Assembly: GCA_038049695.1 (NCBI GenBank)
Contig: CP142456.1
Span: 73,245,422-73,309,421, forward strand
DNA from: Cinnamomum chago
Taxonomy: Eukaryota > Streptophyta > Magnoliopsida > Laurales > Lauraceae
DNA length: 64,000 nt
Direction: 5' to 3'
The first letter of the stretch is position 1, and the number at the start of each line of letters is the position of its first letter. Below, in pieces: positions 34,662-45,990 of this stretch. The notes beneath the pieces were generated by a model. It did not search any database. It was not told where the DNA came from and saw only the letters and a list, made by a program, of their open reading frames with translations. A program made the position numbers and the translations under genes.

Positions 34662-36361
34662 ACACACCAGCAAAGGGGGTGTTTTGCTGGTGTGGTGTGC
34701 TCAAGGATGTAAGAAAAATTAAGGGGTGCATATTTGAAGTTCTAAAAGGTGCAAGGGTTTAATTGTAAGTATTAATGAATAGAAGAGTGTCTTCGCAAAC
34801 TTTCTAAAGTCATAAACTCATAATCCATCCATGCATGTATGTGGATGGACAGCCCCCACAGCGCAGTTAGAACCACGTAACTTAGTACTCTCTTCAAGTG
34901 TATATATATTAATATATATGCTTGATTAAGCAATGAAACAAGAAATCACACTATTTGGGAATTTGGAATGGACCCCACTTACTTTAGGAGCACCAAATGG
35001 CATTGGTGGGGAGAGAAAGTAATGGAAAACTGGCCATGTTAGGAAACATGAACTTATCTGGGGACGTTCAATTCCCTGAAATTAATGTTTCTTTAATACC
35101 TAATACATTACCTAAAAGCAGATTGGGCTCCCTAAAACAACTGGTAATCTTGAAAAAGATTGGCACTATGATTGGGCATGGGATTGAGATATACACAATA
35201 GACACTTTTTAGCAGTTTGTACTTCTTACGCAAGAGTTAAACTATTGTAATACGGTTCTTAACCATGATTTTATTTTATTTTTTAAGTAGAGAATACTGT
35301 CATGGACTCATGTTGATTACATCTGATGGGACCCAAAACTTTCTCCCAAAGGATTCACCACAAATTGTGGTGTGAGGTTATCCATCCCTACCATCTACAA
35401 AAGCAATACCCCCCTTGATCTGCCCAGTGCAATTCCCCCAACCCGCCCGCATCCATGGGGATTACCATAGCAGAAAATCTCCCTTGATGGGACTGAGTGC
35501 CACTGCAATTTGGCCATCTAAATCATTCCATTTGTGTGCCTCAATGTGTGGTCAGCTCAATGTTACCCAAACACAAAACTTTAACGTATTAGCTGATCTA
35601 TATAGTCTTCCTCTTTTGGCTCTGTCTAAAAACAAGAAATCTAAATAAAATAGAATTGTTTGAGTTTCTTAAATTATCTCCGCATGAAACTCTTACCGTT
35701 AGGAAAATAGTGTGGCCCGACTGCCATTGGGCCCACACTAGATCGAGTCCGGTGGTGTGCCGCGGATAAACTCATAACAAGTCGTGATCTGATTGAGTTA
35801 GATTATGATCAAACTCTTGGTGGTAGAGTTTGTATCAAGTTCAGACTCCTGGCTTCCTCCTCTTTTCTCCTCGATTTCCGTAGACACAAACCCTCCTCCT
35901 TCTCATTTTGTTACAAAGAGCAAAGTGCAACCGGAGAGGAGGAAGAAAAAAAAAAACAACACGATGAAGTGGTCTTAGATCCAGGTAGTACTTTCACTTA
36001 CCACATCTATTTGAGGCCAACTTTCTGAGTCCTTCCTTGATATCACTATATATATATATATATATATATAAAATAACAAGTTACAATACAAAAGTGGTAG
36101 GCTAAAAACTTGTATATATATATATATATATATCATGCAATAGGACAATTATAGAAGATAGAAAGGATAAATCCATTGATAAGTAGTTCTTAAAATACCT
36201 ATTTGCTTGATGAAGGTCAAGCATCAATTTATCATTGAGGGAGCCACTAACATCACTATCAAAGCCACCATGTAAAAGGGGTAAAAAGCCCCCATGTGGG
36301 TAAAAATTCATATGGTTACAATCATCCAATAAAGTGTAATAATGGAACCATCAATGGTTAA
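34662..36361. other. Intergenic DNA after the retrotransposon nest
   Basis: No gene is supported. A small hairpin (34662-34674 against 34683-34695) begins exactly at the truncation point of the outer element. TA microsatellites lie at 36046-36071 and 36114-36133. Confidence 0.6.
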
Positions 36362-36540
36362 CCCCAAGGGATAGCTCAGTTAGTCCAGGGCTACGGTTTG
36401 CACAGCAGGTTGTAGGTTCGAAACTGCACTACCACACTTGGGCTACATGAGAGTTTACCCGGCTTCCCTCTGGGCCTGGAGGGATTAGTGTAGCCAAAAT
36501 AATTGAGAACCCTTAATGAAAAAAAAAAGAAAAAAAAAAG
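36362..36540 (+). mobile_element. tRNA-derived SINE
   Basis: An A-box-like ATAGCTCAGTTAGTCC (36371) and a B-box-like GGTTCGAAACTGC (36415-36427) have the spacing of an internal RNA polymerase III promoter. An unrelated body and an A-rich tail (36520-36552) follow. Target duplications are not clear to me. It could be a decayed tRNA pseudogene, but the body and tail favour a SINE. Confidence 0.75.
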
Positions 36541-36552
36541 AAAAAAAGAAAA

Positions 36553-37065
36553 AGGTTTGGATCAATATGAATGGACCCTAGTTGTGAGGGGACGATAAGC
36601 TGGTCATAGGACCCCACCACCCATGCTAATATTTTCCTCGTGGAAAGTGAGGGAGCATGATTTGAAGTGGTGCCACAAAGAAAATATCGCCGTTCTTCTC
36701 GGGAGTCTGTGGCCTCTCGACATCTGGCGACTTTTTTGTGAAAAGGGAAAGCCGCAAGGACGAGTAGCGCAATTGGCTCGGCTCGACCCACGGCTCCAAC
36801 ATTCAACTCGAGCTTTTTTTGGTTTTTTCCATGTACTGGAAAAGCCTAAGGAGGGGCAGGAAAGAAAACTGTAGTTTTCTCCTCCTTTTGGACAAGAGTA
36901 ACATGAAGTGGCATTGGAATTTTAGACGACATGACGAGAAGAAGGTAATAATCTGGAAAGGTGAAAGAAGACAGAAACCCATGAGGAGAAGTTAGTTAAC
37001 AACTAAATGTGGGGTGTAGGAAGTAGCAGCTGAAACATTGAGCGAAACTTTCACATGGGAAATTT
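36553..37065. other. Intergenic, nothing recognised
   Basis: I see no coding, RNA or repeat signal beyond short A-rich runs. Confidence 0.5.
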
Positions 37066-37722
37066 TAGGGGTGCACAAAAAAATATGCCGATTCATAAAA
37101 TCGATCAAATCTGCGTATTTTTTATCGAACCAAAGGTAAACGGATTGGTGACGAATTGAAAATCTTGTAATTCGTTAGCAAACGATTAGTGAGGGATTTC
37201 ACCTTTAATCTACTAATTCAATCCGATCCGTTGACATTAAATATAAAAAAAAAAAACTTATATAAGGGGTATAAATATAAGTTAAGAGATCTAAAAATAA
37301 AAGAAGAAGAAACTTCAGCGGTCGTATGAGTTCAAAATTTCAATAGATGGAGTGTGATTTTTATGAATTTAACATGTTTGGCCTTATGTGTTGATTAGAT
37401 CTCTTTTGGTTGTAATATAGATAAAAACAACTCTTTGTATTGATCAATTGGGTAGTTTCCGGGACAAAAAATATATATTTGTAATTTATAGTTTTTTTTT
37501 TGTTAGCATGTATGTTGAAACTCTTTACAACATGTTTGATCTCTTTCTTTAACATTAGATTCAACGGATTAAACCAATCCGACCCAATCTTCTATGGATC
37601 GGATCAGATCAATTTTTAATAGTTACGGATTGTTGACAGATTCCAAATTCATTAATCCGTAGGTAACGAATTGGTGATAGATTTGGCCTAATCCGCACCA
37701 ATCCGATCTGTGTACACCCTTA
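37066..37722. mobile_element. hAT-like MITE candidate
   Basis: The ends form an imperfect inverted repeat: TAGGGGTGCACA on the left, and on the right the reverse complement reads TAAGGGTGTACACA. Both subterminal parts are rich in ATCCGATCC and related motifs. That is typical of plant hAT miniature elements. I cannot find a clean 8-bp target duplication, so ends may be off by some bases. Confidence 0.5.
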
Positions 37723-38035
37723 TGATTTCTCACCTATAATGAGATGACACTTGCTGTTCTTGTTTTTCCTCAATCCTTTCACAAGAAGAGTGTAAAGGGC
37801 ATTTTTTTTTTGTGTGTGTGTGTTACATAGTCAAATTCAACCTAAATCGACTTCACTAATTATTAGGCAATAGGCTGAGTTAGGTAGATGAACCGTCATG
37901 ATCTACCCTTTCTAGGGGTGACCAGGTATAAATTTATGAATAGAAACTTGGGTCAAAATTAGGTTGTGGTTGCTCTACACTATTTATAGTTATTTTAAAT
38001 ATTCATATTAAAGTGTGATACAAAATGCATCATAA

Positions 38036-38200
38036 TTATCATCATCATCAAAGTCTTGTTCGAATTATGTTAGGGTCGGCTATATGAATTATGTTCCTAT
38101 GTTGCGATTTATTTCGAGTCAAATCCTCATATGAATTGCACTTCTTTAAATCTTTTTTATTGCCTTCATCAACGTCCTCTTTTAATATTGAAAACACTTG
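38036..38200 (-). mobile_element. RTE-type LINE 3' end fragment
   Basis: On the minus strand the piece contains ATAGCCGACCC and CAAGACTTTGATGATGATG, which resembles the 3' end of plant RTE LINEs followed by a short GAT repeat. No coding part remains. The call rests on recalled family features. Confidence 0.45.
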
Positions 38201-39689
38201 TAGTTATATATTAGTATTGAACATTTGATCAATATATAGGTCTATACTTAAAAGTTGTCCCAAACTTTATATCAATGATTTTTTATTTATTTATTTTATG
38301 TTGTGGGCATTTATGAAGTCTTTGATTCAACATGACTAATCCATCGGGTGGCGCCCACTAAACCTACACAAATTCACAGAGCTCCTGAGCGCAATATACA
38401 CCGTTTGTTATATATATGTGTGTTGTGTGTGGAAGAGTTGAAGGTAATGAGATAGAAGGTGGCACAACACTTACTAATGTGATGATAAACTCTAAATATT
38501 TCATTAAATGATGACATATCAAGGTATGTAGCGATCACGTTGGGCACATGATGCCCTCTTTAACAGAGGGAGAGCAGTGAAGTGTTCATGTGTTGTCGAT
38601 AATTCCACAGAGGAACCAACCAAAAGAAAAATGTCATTATTGGTTTTGAGGTTACCATGAATTAGAAATAGCGAGCAAATCATACCAGGCAAATGAATTT
38701 TTGTTTGCAGGGAGGAGAGAATCAAATAGCATTATGAGCATTTTAGGAGAGAGTACAAAATACAAATGATGAGGAATGACTCAAGTCCAAATTAGAAAAC
38801 TTCTTACTTTCTACGGTTGCTATGAAAAATCATATTTGTCTGCCATGTGTCCATTCTTATGACAAATCTGACATGGGTTATTGTGGATGTGGTCGAGATG
38901 CCCATAGATGTCAAGTTTCCTGATTTAGAGAGTTCCTTATCATCCTTGTCAACAAAGAACCCTTTTTACCTACCTTGGACTAAAGCCAGAAACTGTGGAG
39001 TGCTGAATCTTAATTCTTACTCTTGAAACTAAAAAATGATCAGGATGTCTTCCCCAAAGGAAAATAAATCACATTCAACCTTCTTTTCTAGTACTATGTA
39101 AAAGTCAGAAATGTAGGTAGCTGTATAAATTCCCCTTTCCAAAAATATGAGTTTGATTTGGATCATCAATTACCATGAAATTTATTTAAGTTCTCTATTA
39201 GGAGTTTGGACTTTGATCAATTAAAGGTGAATGTTAGGTATAGGATATACTAGACAAGCATTAGGCTGCCCTGTCTAGGTTTCGACCTTGATCAATTAAA
39301 GGTGGACCATGCCAGCTACATGGGGTCCTGATTCAATAGAAAAAATAGCAGACTCCCATCTCGTGCAAGAGAGTTAATGACCCAGCTTCATGCGGCTCTA
39401 CATGAGCCATTTGGACTTTCGGGCCTAGCATTGCATCCTAAACTTTCAGAACACATCAGGATTACGAACAACAAAGTTAGTTATCTGATACTAATGTTGC
39501 AATTAGGCATTATAGATTTTCAATAGTGTCGGACAGAATACAGAGATTGTGGTCTTTGTAGATTTGCATACAATGGCAAAATTGCCCTTGTTAAATATGC
39601 AAATTTACATATACACTAATATTATATATATGGAAAAAGGGAAACTGCCCTCACCCGATGGTGAGGGATGGATGCACTTGAACATTTCC

Positions 39690-39741
<52 letters not shown>

Positions 39742-40288
39742 CTCTCCAACCATAAGCTCAATCGTGCGACATGCATGTGTGGCCTTAAGTGGCTTTAAGC
39801 GAAAAAGAAAAAAAAAAAGGGGGAGCCCGCCCCTTCTTTCACTTTCCCCCTTTTACTGGTGTCTGCCCTAATCGATCCAGGGCCCTCCCTCTTCCTTTGT
39901 CTCTCCCTATCCCCTCAACCAGCTTAGATGTTGCCAAAGAAGACATTGCTCTCCCCTCTAGCCCCATCTCTCCCTCCCCAGAGAGATTCATCTCTCCCTC
40001 TCACAATTGCTAAGAGAGAAAAAAAAGACCCTCCCTCCCTCTTCCTTTGTCTCTTCCTCTGTAATCAAGTCCCTTCTGTAAATGTTTTGTTATGACATCT
40101 TAAAAATAGAAGAAGGGAGAGGAGGGATTTTTTTAATTTTTTTTTATACTCAGATTAAGAGGCCTCATCCAAGCCTTCGGGTGAGGGAAGAAGACCTTAG
40201 GTGAGGTAGCACAACCCTCAGTTAGCACGACTCTTGGGTGAGGAAATGTGCCTATCCAGGTTTGAATCCAGGACATACAAGTAAGAAC
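38201..40288. other. Intergenic with AT/AG microsatellite
   Basis: No gene is supported. An (AT)n tract at 39694-39725 runs into (AG)n to 39741. A pyrimidine-rich stretch covers 39830-40060. Confidence 0.55.
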
Positions 40289-40479
40289 TGTTATGATTAT
40301 GGACCACCACAAACTCCACATTGGTATGATATTGTCCACTTTGGGCCTAAGCCCTCATGGATTTGCTCTTGGACTCTACCCAAAAGGCCTCATGCCAATG
40401 GAGAACTTAGTCCTACTTATATGCCCATGATCTTTCCCATTTCTAGCCGATGTGGAACTTTGGTTGCACATCCCCAACA
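40289..40479 (-). repeat. TRIM 3' LTR
   Basis: It begins TGTTATGATT and ends CCCCAACA on the + strand. On the minus strand it starts TGTTGGGGATG, a form shared by many plant LTR elements. Confidence 0.92.
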
Positions 40480-40709
40480 ATCCTCCCCTCAAACAAAGGA
40501 CCATATCTCTTTGGATATTTTTACCGGGCCTCCCCTCAAACGAACATCCATCCGTTTGCTCCATCGAAGAGAGCCAACTCGAGAGCCTCACCACGGATCC
40601 ATGAATCGTGAGTACAGCGCTTTCCCTACGCATCACCAGGGCCCACCACCCTTGTTCGGCAAGATGAGGATTCTCCTGGCTAAGTCTGGGCCTGGGCTCT
40701 GATACCACT

Positions 40710-40900
40710 TGTTATGATTATGGACCACCACAAACTCCACATTGGTATGATATTGTCCACTTTGGGCCTAAACCCTCATGAATTTGCTCTTGGACTCTAC
40801 CCAAAAGGCCTCACGCCAATAGAGAACTTAGTCCTACTTATATGCCCATGATCTTTCCCATTTCTAGCCGATGTGGGACTTTGGTTGCACATCCCCAACA
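40710..40900 (-). repeat. TRIM 5' LTR
   Basis: This is the second 191-bp copy with five substitutions relative to the other. The primer-binding site lies immediately left of 40710. Confidence 0.92.
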
Positions 40901-40905
40901 AGAAC

Positions 40906-42900
40906 TCACAACTCTTACAACTAGGGTAAGAGACAATTCTTAGGTGTGATTGAAAGTTGATTCACCCTTCCACTTCTTTCCTAGCACCTTTAAATTTCTA
41001 AGAACCCGCAGCACATTAACGCGATTCGCTTTAAATTTCTATTGCGAAAGCTAGCAAAGGGTTAAAGCATTTGTTTCCAGAATGATAACAAATTTTCCTA
41101 ATAGCTAGTAAAACTTATATAAAGCAGTCCAAACTTCATATTCTTGAGACCTTACTACTTGGAATGCATAAACAGTATCCCATGTGAAGGAAATGTGCCT
41201 ATTTTCCCTTCTACTGCCTTTGTTGGCTCCTATGAGAACTGTTGAGCGATCAAGAAGCCCTCCCTTCTCTCTCACTTGAAGCCCTATCACATGTTCACAA
41301 TTAAGGCATGTGCAACACAAGATTGGAATGTAAGTGCAGTCGTGGGTTTCAGCTCGTGCTAGACAGGTGGGCCCAAAAAGCTCATGATCCAACCGATCCA
41401 TCATACCACCACCACAGACCCTATGCCTCAAATAGTCAAGGATTATAAGAGTCCTTTATTGAAGGTTGGCTGCTGCTTCTATCATTAGAAACAAGGATAA
41501 TGACTGGGAAGGTAACGATCGACTAAGGACTAACACATCTAAGGACTGTTTAGTCTGTTTTGATTGGTTCATGTTCTTCCAAGGTGCACAGGCCCATGAT
41601 CAGATGGACAAGATCAAGAAGCACGTGGCCCACATGCATGCACACACCCCAAATGAAGTTTTCAACAACATACACTACTCTCCACTGATCTACGTTCATG
41701 TGCTATATAAACTTCAGTAAGGCTCACTTGAGAGTCTGTAATCCACGCACGGTTTGTATGTATGTTCCATGCAAAATAGAAATTTCAAGGGACCATGCAC
41801 GTGCCAACTTGGGAGTTTTGCAATCCCATCTCCTCATGTTTGTCGCACGTGTCAAACATGATAAACTACAAGTTCTTAGTGGTTTTTGATGGGAGGCACC
41901 TGAAAATGACAAACATATCCCACATCTTTAGAGCACTCTGTTCTTTGTCGTCTTCAACTAAATAACAGAAGGAAAAAAAAAATAAAAAAACACAACATGA
42001 AACTAAAAAAGAGTCTGGCTACCCAGTGTCTCACTCAGTGAATCCATGAGTGGAAGCCTAAAGTGGGGCCCATCTATGCATTCGGGAATAGGTTGAATAA
42101 AATTCGGGGCTGTAAAATATAGGAGCAAGATGTTCAGTTTGACGGATTTTCAAGAGTTAAGACCTGCTCTCATTTTCCAGTCAAGTCCGGATTCCCTATC
42201 CCGGGCCGGCTACTACGTAGTTATGTGTAATAAGTATTCCACACAACATCACTAAATAATTTCATCTACAATCAAGTGTATGTCTTCAATCTTAGGGTGA
42301 GATCCAATTCTATCGAGTGAAATATGAGGTGATGGTACTAAAAGTGATAAAACTTATCTTGAATAGCCATATATATATATAAATATAAATATGGTGGCCT
42401 CACAATAGGCAACCAAGCATGTCCTACGCGGTCCTGAGTAACACTCATTCCACCTAATACCAGTGAGTGTGTGATATTCCCAGCCGATGCTGGGAAAACA
42501 CAAAGCGCCGAGTGGCGCCGCGCCAACTTCTCGTGTACGGATATAGCATAGATGTGCGCAAATACCACAGCTGTGGAATGTATTTCCCACTCCCCCCGGC
42601 GATGCGCGTGTCACACGTGTGTGTCGGAAAGTTGATTTTGTCATCTTCGGATCAGGAAATTGCGGCCAGGTCAGACCCGATTCTAGCGTAGCAGGGCCCA
42701 CACCCCTGACCACCACTGCCCCTTTATATGAAAATCTACTTCTCTCCTTCCCCCACTATCTCTCCCTTATCTCCTAAGTCCTACCCACGGGACCCCACCC
42801 CTGCCGTTTTTCAGTTACGAGCTCGAATCCATATTAACCGTACATACCCACCCCCACAAATCCCCTTCTCACCGTCCACTCAAACAACCCCCGGCCCCTT
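40906..42900. other. Intergenic and upstream region of the lipase gene
   Basis: No gene is supported. A perfect 10-bp palindrome CACACGTGTG with an ACGT core lies at 42612-42621, about 320 bp upstream of the lipase TATA box. It may bind bHLH or bZIP factors, but this is inference. Pyrimidine-rich stretches cover 42740-42960. Confidence 0.5.
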
Positions 42901-42930
42901 CTCTTTTTTCTCTCTCTACCTCTTCTGTGC

Positions 42931-42938
42931 CTATAAAT
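42931..42938 (+). promoter_or_regulatory. TATA box of phospholipase A1 gene
   Basis: CTATAAAT lies downstream of a pyrimidine patch (42901-42925), a common plant core-promoter layout. It predicts a transcript start near 42965 and a leader of about 135 bases. Confidence 0.7.
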
Positions 42939-43019
42939 CCCCCCCTCCCACTCCCACTCTGTAGGAATAAACAGCAACAAACTGCATTACATTGCGCGCT
43001 GCTTAATCTTCTCTATTTT

Positions 43020-43040
43020 ATGCAGGGGTGTGCAGCCTAA
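43020..43040 (+). promoter_or_regulatory. Upstream ORF 1 in lipase leader (MQGCAA)
   Basis: A six-codon ORF with its own stop lies inside the predicted leader. Such short upstream ORFs can lower translation of the main frame. Function here is inferred only from position. Confidence 0.55.
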
Positions 43041-43068
43041 GTTCCACATTTTTCTAGTGATATATAGC

Positions 43069-43080
43069 ATGCCCGCTTGA
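43069..43080 (+). promoter_or_regulatory. Upstream ORF 2 in lipase leader (MPA)
   Basis: A three-codon ORF ends 19 bases before the main ATG. With ORF 1, the main start would be the third ATG on the transcript. Confidence 0.55.
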
Positions 43081-43099
43081 CACAAATTTAAGAAGATCG

Positions 43100-44341
43100 A
43101 TGAGGCTCGCTGTCGGAGGTGTTCGAGTCCGACCTTCCTATCTCCCCACTACCCGACACGTCCCCATTCGGAGCTGCACCGTCACCCAACGGGCCAACCT
43201 CGGGACCCGATGGAGAGAATACCAAGGCAGCAAGAACTGGGAAGGCCTTCTCGACCCCATCGACGACAATCTCAGAGCCGAAATCCTTCGCTACGGGAAG
43301 TTCGTCCAAGCCGCTTACACCTCCTGCGACTTCGACCCATCTTCCCCTTCCTATGCCTCGTGTCGGTTCTCAAAGGACAACCTCCTCCATCGCTCAGGTC
43401 TTCCCGACTCCGGCTACCTCACGACCAAAAACCTTCATGCCACCTCAGGCATCAGCCCTCCACGGTGGGCAGAAAAGGCTCCGACCTGGATGTCCAAGCA
43501 GTCAAGCTGGATTGGGTATGTGGCGGTTACAGAAGATGAAAAAGAGATTGAGAGGCTGGGGAGACGGGATGTGGTGGTTGCTTATAGAGGAACCGTGACG
43601 TGCATGGAGTGGCTGGAGAATCTCCGATCCATGCTCACCCACCTGCCTGAGTCCACGTCGGACTTAGGGCCAATGGTGGAGAGCGGGTTCTGGAGCCTGT
43701 ACACATCTCGCATGCCCGCGCGCCCGAGCCTGTGCGAGGAGGTTCGGGACGAAATCGCCCGGATCCTCGACAAGTACCGCGGCGAAGCCATCAGCCTGAC
43801 GGTGACGGGACACAGCCTCGGCGCCGCCCTCGCCGTTCTCACGGCGTACGACATCAAGACCACATTCCGTGACTCGCCGTTAGTGACCGTCTTCTCCTTC
43901 GGCGGGCCCCGGGTGGGCAACCGCATGTTCAGGCGCGACGTGGAGGAGAACGGCACCAAGGTGCTCCGCATCGTCAACACGCATGACGTCATCACAAAGC
44001 TCCCCGGCATCGTGCTGGAGGATGACGTGGCGGACGCGGAGGACTGCCAGCAGAGGAACTCGATGCCGAGCTGGCTGGTGAGAAAGCTTCAGGACGCCCG
44101 CTGGCTCTACGCTGACGTCGGATGCGAGCTCCGCGTCAGCACGGGGCACTCCCCGTATCTCAGCGGCCACGTCGGCAACGTCGCCACGTGTCACGAGCTC
44201 GACGTGTACCTCCACCTGGTGAATGGGTTCATGAGCTCCACGTGTCCTTTCAGGGCGACGGCAAGGAACGAGTTCCTGAAGATGATCCCAACCACCACCC
44301 AAGCGGCCTTGTTCCGGCCACAGAAAGCTCATGTTAGGTGA
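43100..44341 (+). CDS. Class-I phospholipase A1, DAD1-like, plastid type
   Basis: This 413-residue, intronless gene encodes a lipase 3 family acyl hydrolase. Family members release fatty acids from the sn-1 position of glycerolipids, and the DAD1-like group acts in plastids, supplying precursors for jasmonate and related lipids. The catalytic triad is visible: Ser239 in GHSLG, Asp296 in VNTHDVITK, and His365 in ATCHELDVYLH. The WREYQGSKNWEGLLDPID block and the CPFRATARN end are typical of this class; the sequence resembles the PLA1-I beta group most. The first 35 or so residues are basic and could be a short transit peptide. Coding DNA is GC-rich, unlike its surroundings. No break is visible. 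The start is the first ATG in frame. A more exact subclass needs a tree. Confidence 0.93.
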   Translation: MRLAVGGVRVRPSYLPTTRHVPIRSCTVTQRANLGTRWREYQGSKNWEGLLDPIDDNLRAEILRYGKFVQAAYTSCDFDPSSPSYASCRFSKDNLLHRSGLPDSGYLTTKNLHATSGISPPRWAEKAPTWMSKQSSWIGYVAVTEDEKEIERLGRRDVVVAYRGTVTCMEWLENLRSMLTHLPESTSDLGPMVESGFWSLYTSRMPARPSLCEEVRDEIARILDKYRGEAISLTVTGHSLGAALAVLTAYDIKTTFRDSPLVTVFSFGGPRVGNRMFRRDVEENGTKVLRIVNTHDVITKLPGIVLEDDVADAEDCQQRNSMPSWLVRKLQDARWLYADVGCELRVSTGHSPYLSGHVGNVATCHELDVYLHLVNGFMSSTCPFRATARNEFLKMIPTTTQAALFRPQKAHVR

Positions 44342-45137
44342 TTTGATTTCCGTGTCCCGCGGGACTTGATTTTCACAGACGTGGCTTGCAGTTTTTGTAC
44401 ATTTGTATGCTTTTTCTTCTTCTTCTTCTGTTTGGGTAAAATCTTGTACATAGATAGATTGATGGAGTTAAGCCTTACAAGAAGAAGATGCACTTGTGCG
44501 CATTGCTATTTCGGGAAAATCACAGAATTTGTAGCAAACTAGAGATTTCTTAATTTTTGGAAATGCCAAAAAAGTGTTACTTTGCCACCTGGAGTGCAAT
44601 ATATTATACGCAAAAACTATAAATTGGTCATTTATATGGAGATGCTCCAATAATGAGAGACTCACTTTAAATAAGAAATTAAATGGAGCCCTCGGATCCA
44701 TATTTAATACCAACAACCCCTATCTTTTATAATAAGGTGATCGATACTCTTATAAGAGCATCTTCCATATATATATATATATTCCCATAAGGCCGTCCAA
44801 GTGAATTTTTGGGTGGATAAATGAGTTAAATAGGGAGAGTATGGAGTGAACTGGTCAATTATTAAAGTAAGAGCGGTGGGCTTCCTTGTAATTTTGTTCA
44901 TTTAAGGGAGAATTTTGAGAGTATTGCGGGAACTTAGGCCAATATTCTTGTGTTGGTTACCAACAAGCAATGATTAGTATATATTATTAATGACAGGGAG
45001 TGACACGTTACAAGTTTGAATTTTCAGAGAAAAGGTCTCCTTTGGTTTGTTATGTTACTTGCGTGGCACACTCTCCCCCACATAGCCTTTTTTCACCTTT
45101 TTCTATAATTAGTAGTTTTACTTCAATATATTGTTGC

Positions 45138-45181
<44 letters not shown>

Positions 45182-45399
45182 GCCGGAAAGGAGGACCCTC
45201 TTCAAGGTTGCGTGTATAAAACTGCTGACCGAACAGTGCACCGGCCACACTCCACTCAAAAAGGGTGTTTTTTGTGCCAAGATGGGAAAGTTTGAGGGAG
45301 TGATATATCCCCACCAGGGACCCAATAGCATGAAAGGTGTTTGTGGGTATTTGATCCTTTGCATGGACGGCTTGATATTGCACACGGATGCCACCACTA

Positions 45400-45528
45400 T
45401 GCATGGAACCCCTTTAATAACTACTCAATTAAGCAACCACTGCATGGAACCCTTTAATAGGTACTCTATTAATTAAGCATCCACTGCATGGAACCCTTTA
45501 ATAGCTGCTCGATTAAGCATCCACTGCA
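45400..45528. repeat. Three-copy tandem repeat of about 42 bp
   Basis: Units beginning TGCATGGAACCC lie at 45400, 45441 and 45485. They contain TTTAATA and ATTAAGCA blocks and differ by small indels. Confidence 0.85.
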
Positions 45529-45844
45529 GGTTGATTTCGGGACATTTATAAGAAGCTAGAGTTAAAATGAGGAAAGGCGTAGGGAGTATTTAAGTAGCTG
45601 CGTGGGAGAACTGACTTTCATTATGATGCAGTGACTATCAGGTTAATTTGGTTTATATCCTTGGTTTATTCTTCTACAGATGGTGTTTGAAGAGCTGGCC
45701 CAACTCCAAATACGGTCTTATAATGGACAGTATGTACTTGACCTAGCTAGGTCGTTGGCAATAGAAGAGATAGTTGAGTTCAGACTCACGTGGACTCCAC
45801 TGGCTTAACAGCTAAAAACTTTATGTTCCATTTACCTATTTTTT

Positions 45845-45990
45845 AGCTTTGGATAGGATAGTTAGTTATATCTAATGAATCTCAATTGTTCTATAAATCT
45901 AGAGTGTGAAGGCATGCAGCTTTGGATAGGATAGTTAGTAATATCTAATGAATTTAAGTTGTCCTATAAATCTAGATTGTGAAGGAATGT
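45845..45990. repeat. 73-bp tandem duplication
   Basis: The unit at 45845-45917 recurs at 45918-45990 with several substitutions. Confidence 0.85.

Larger units (their letters stand above)
40289..40900 (-). mobile_element. TRIM retrotransposon, complete
   Basis: Two 191-bp LTRs (40289-40479 and 40710-40900) flank a 230-bp interior with no coding capacity. The target duplication is AGAAC on both sides (40284-40288 and 40901-40905). On the minus strand the interior starts with a Met primer-binding site (TGGTATCAGAGC) and ends with a polypurine tract TTTGAGGGGAGGAT next to the LTR. Five differences between the LTRs (about 2.6%) point to an older but datable insertion. It must move with enzymes from another element. 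Confidence 0.92.

Noticed and set aside
43088..44332. Open frames antisense to the lipase gene
   Set aside because: GC-rich third positions of the real gene create them; they have no recognisable product.
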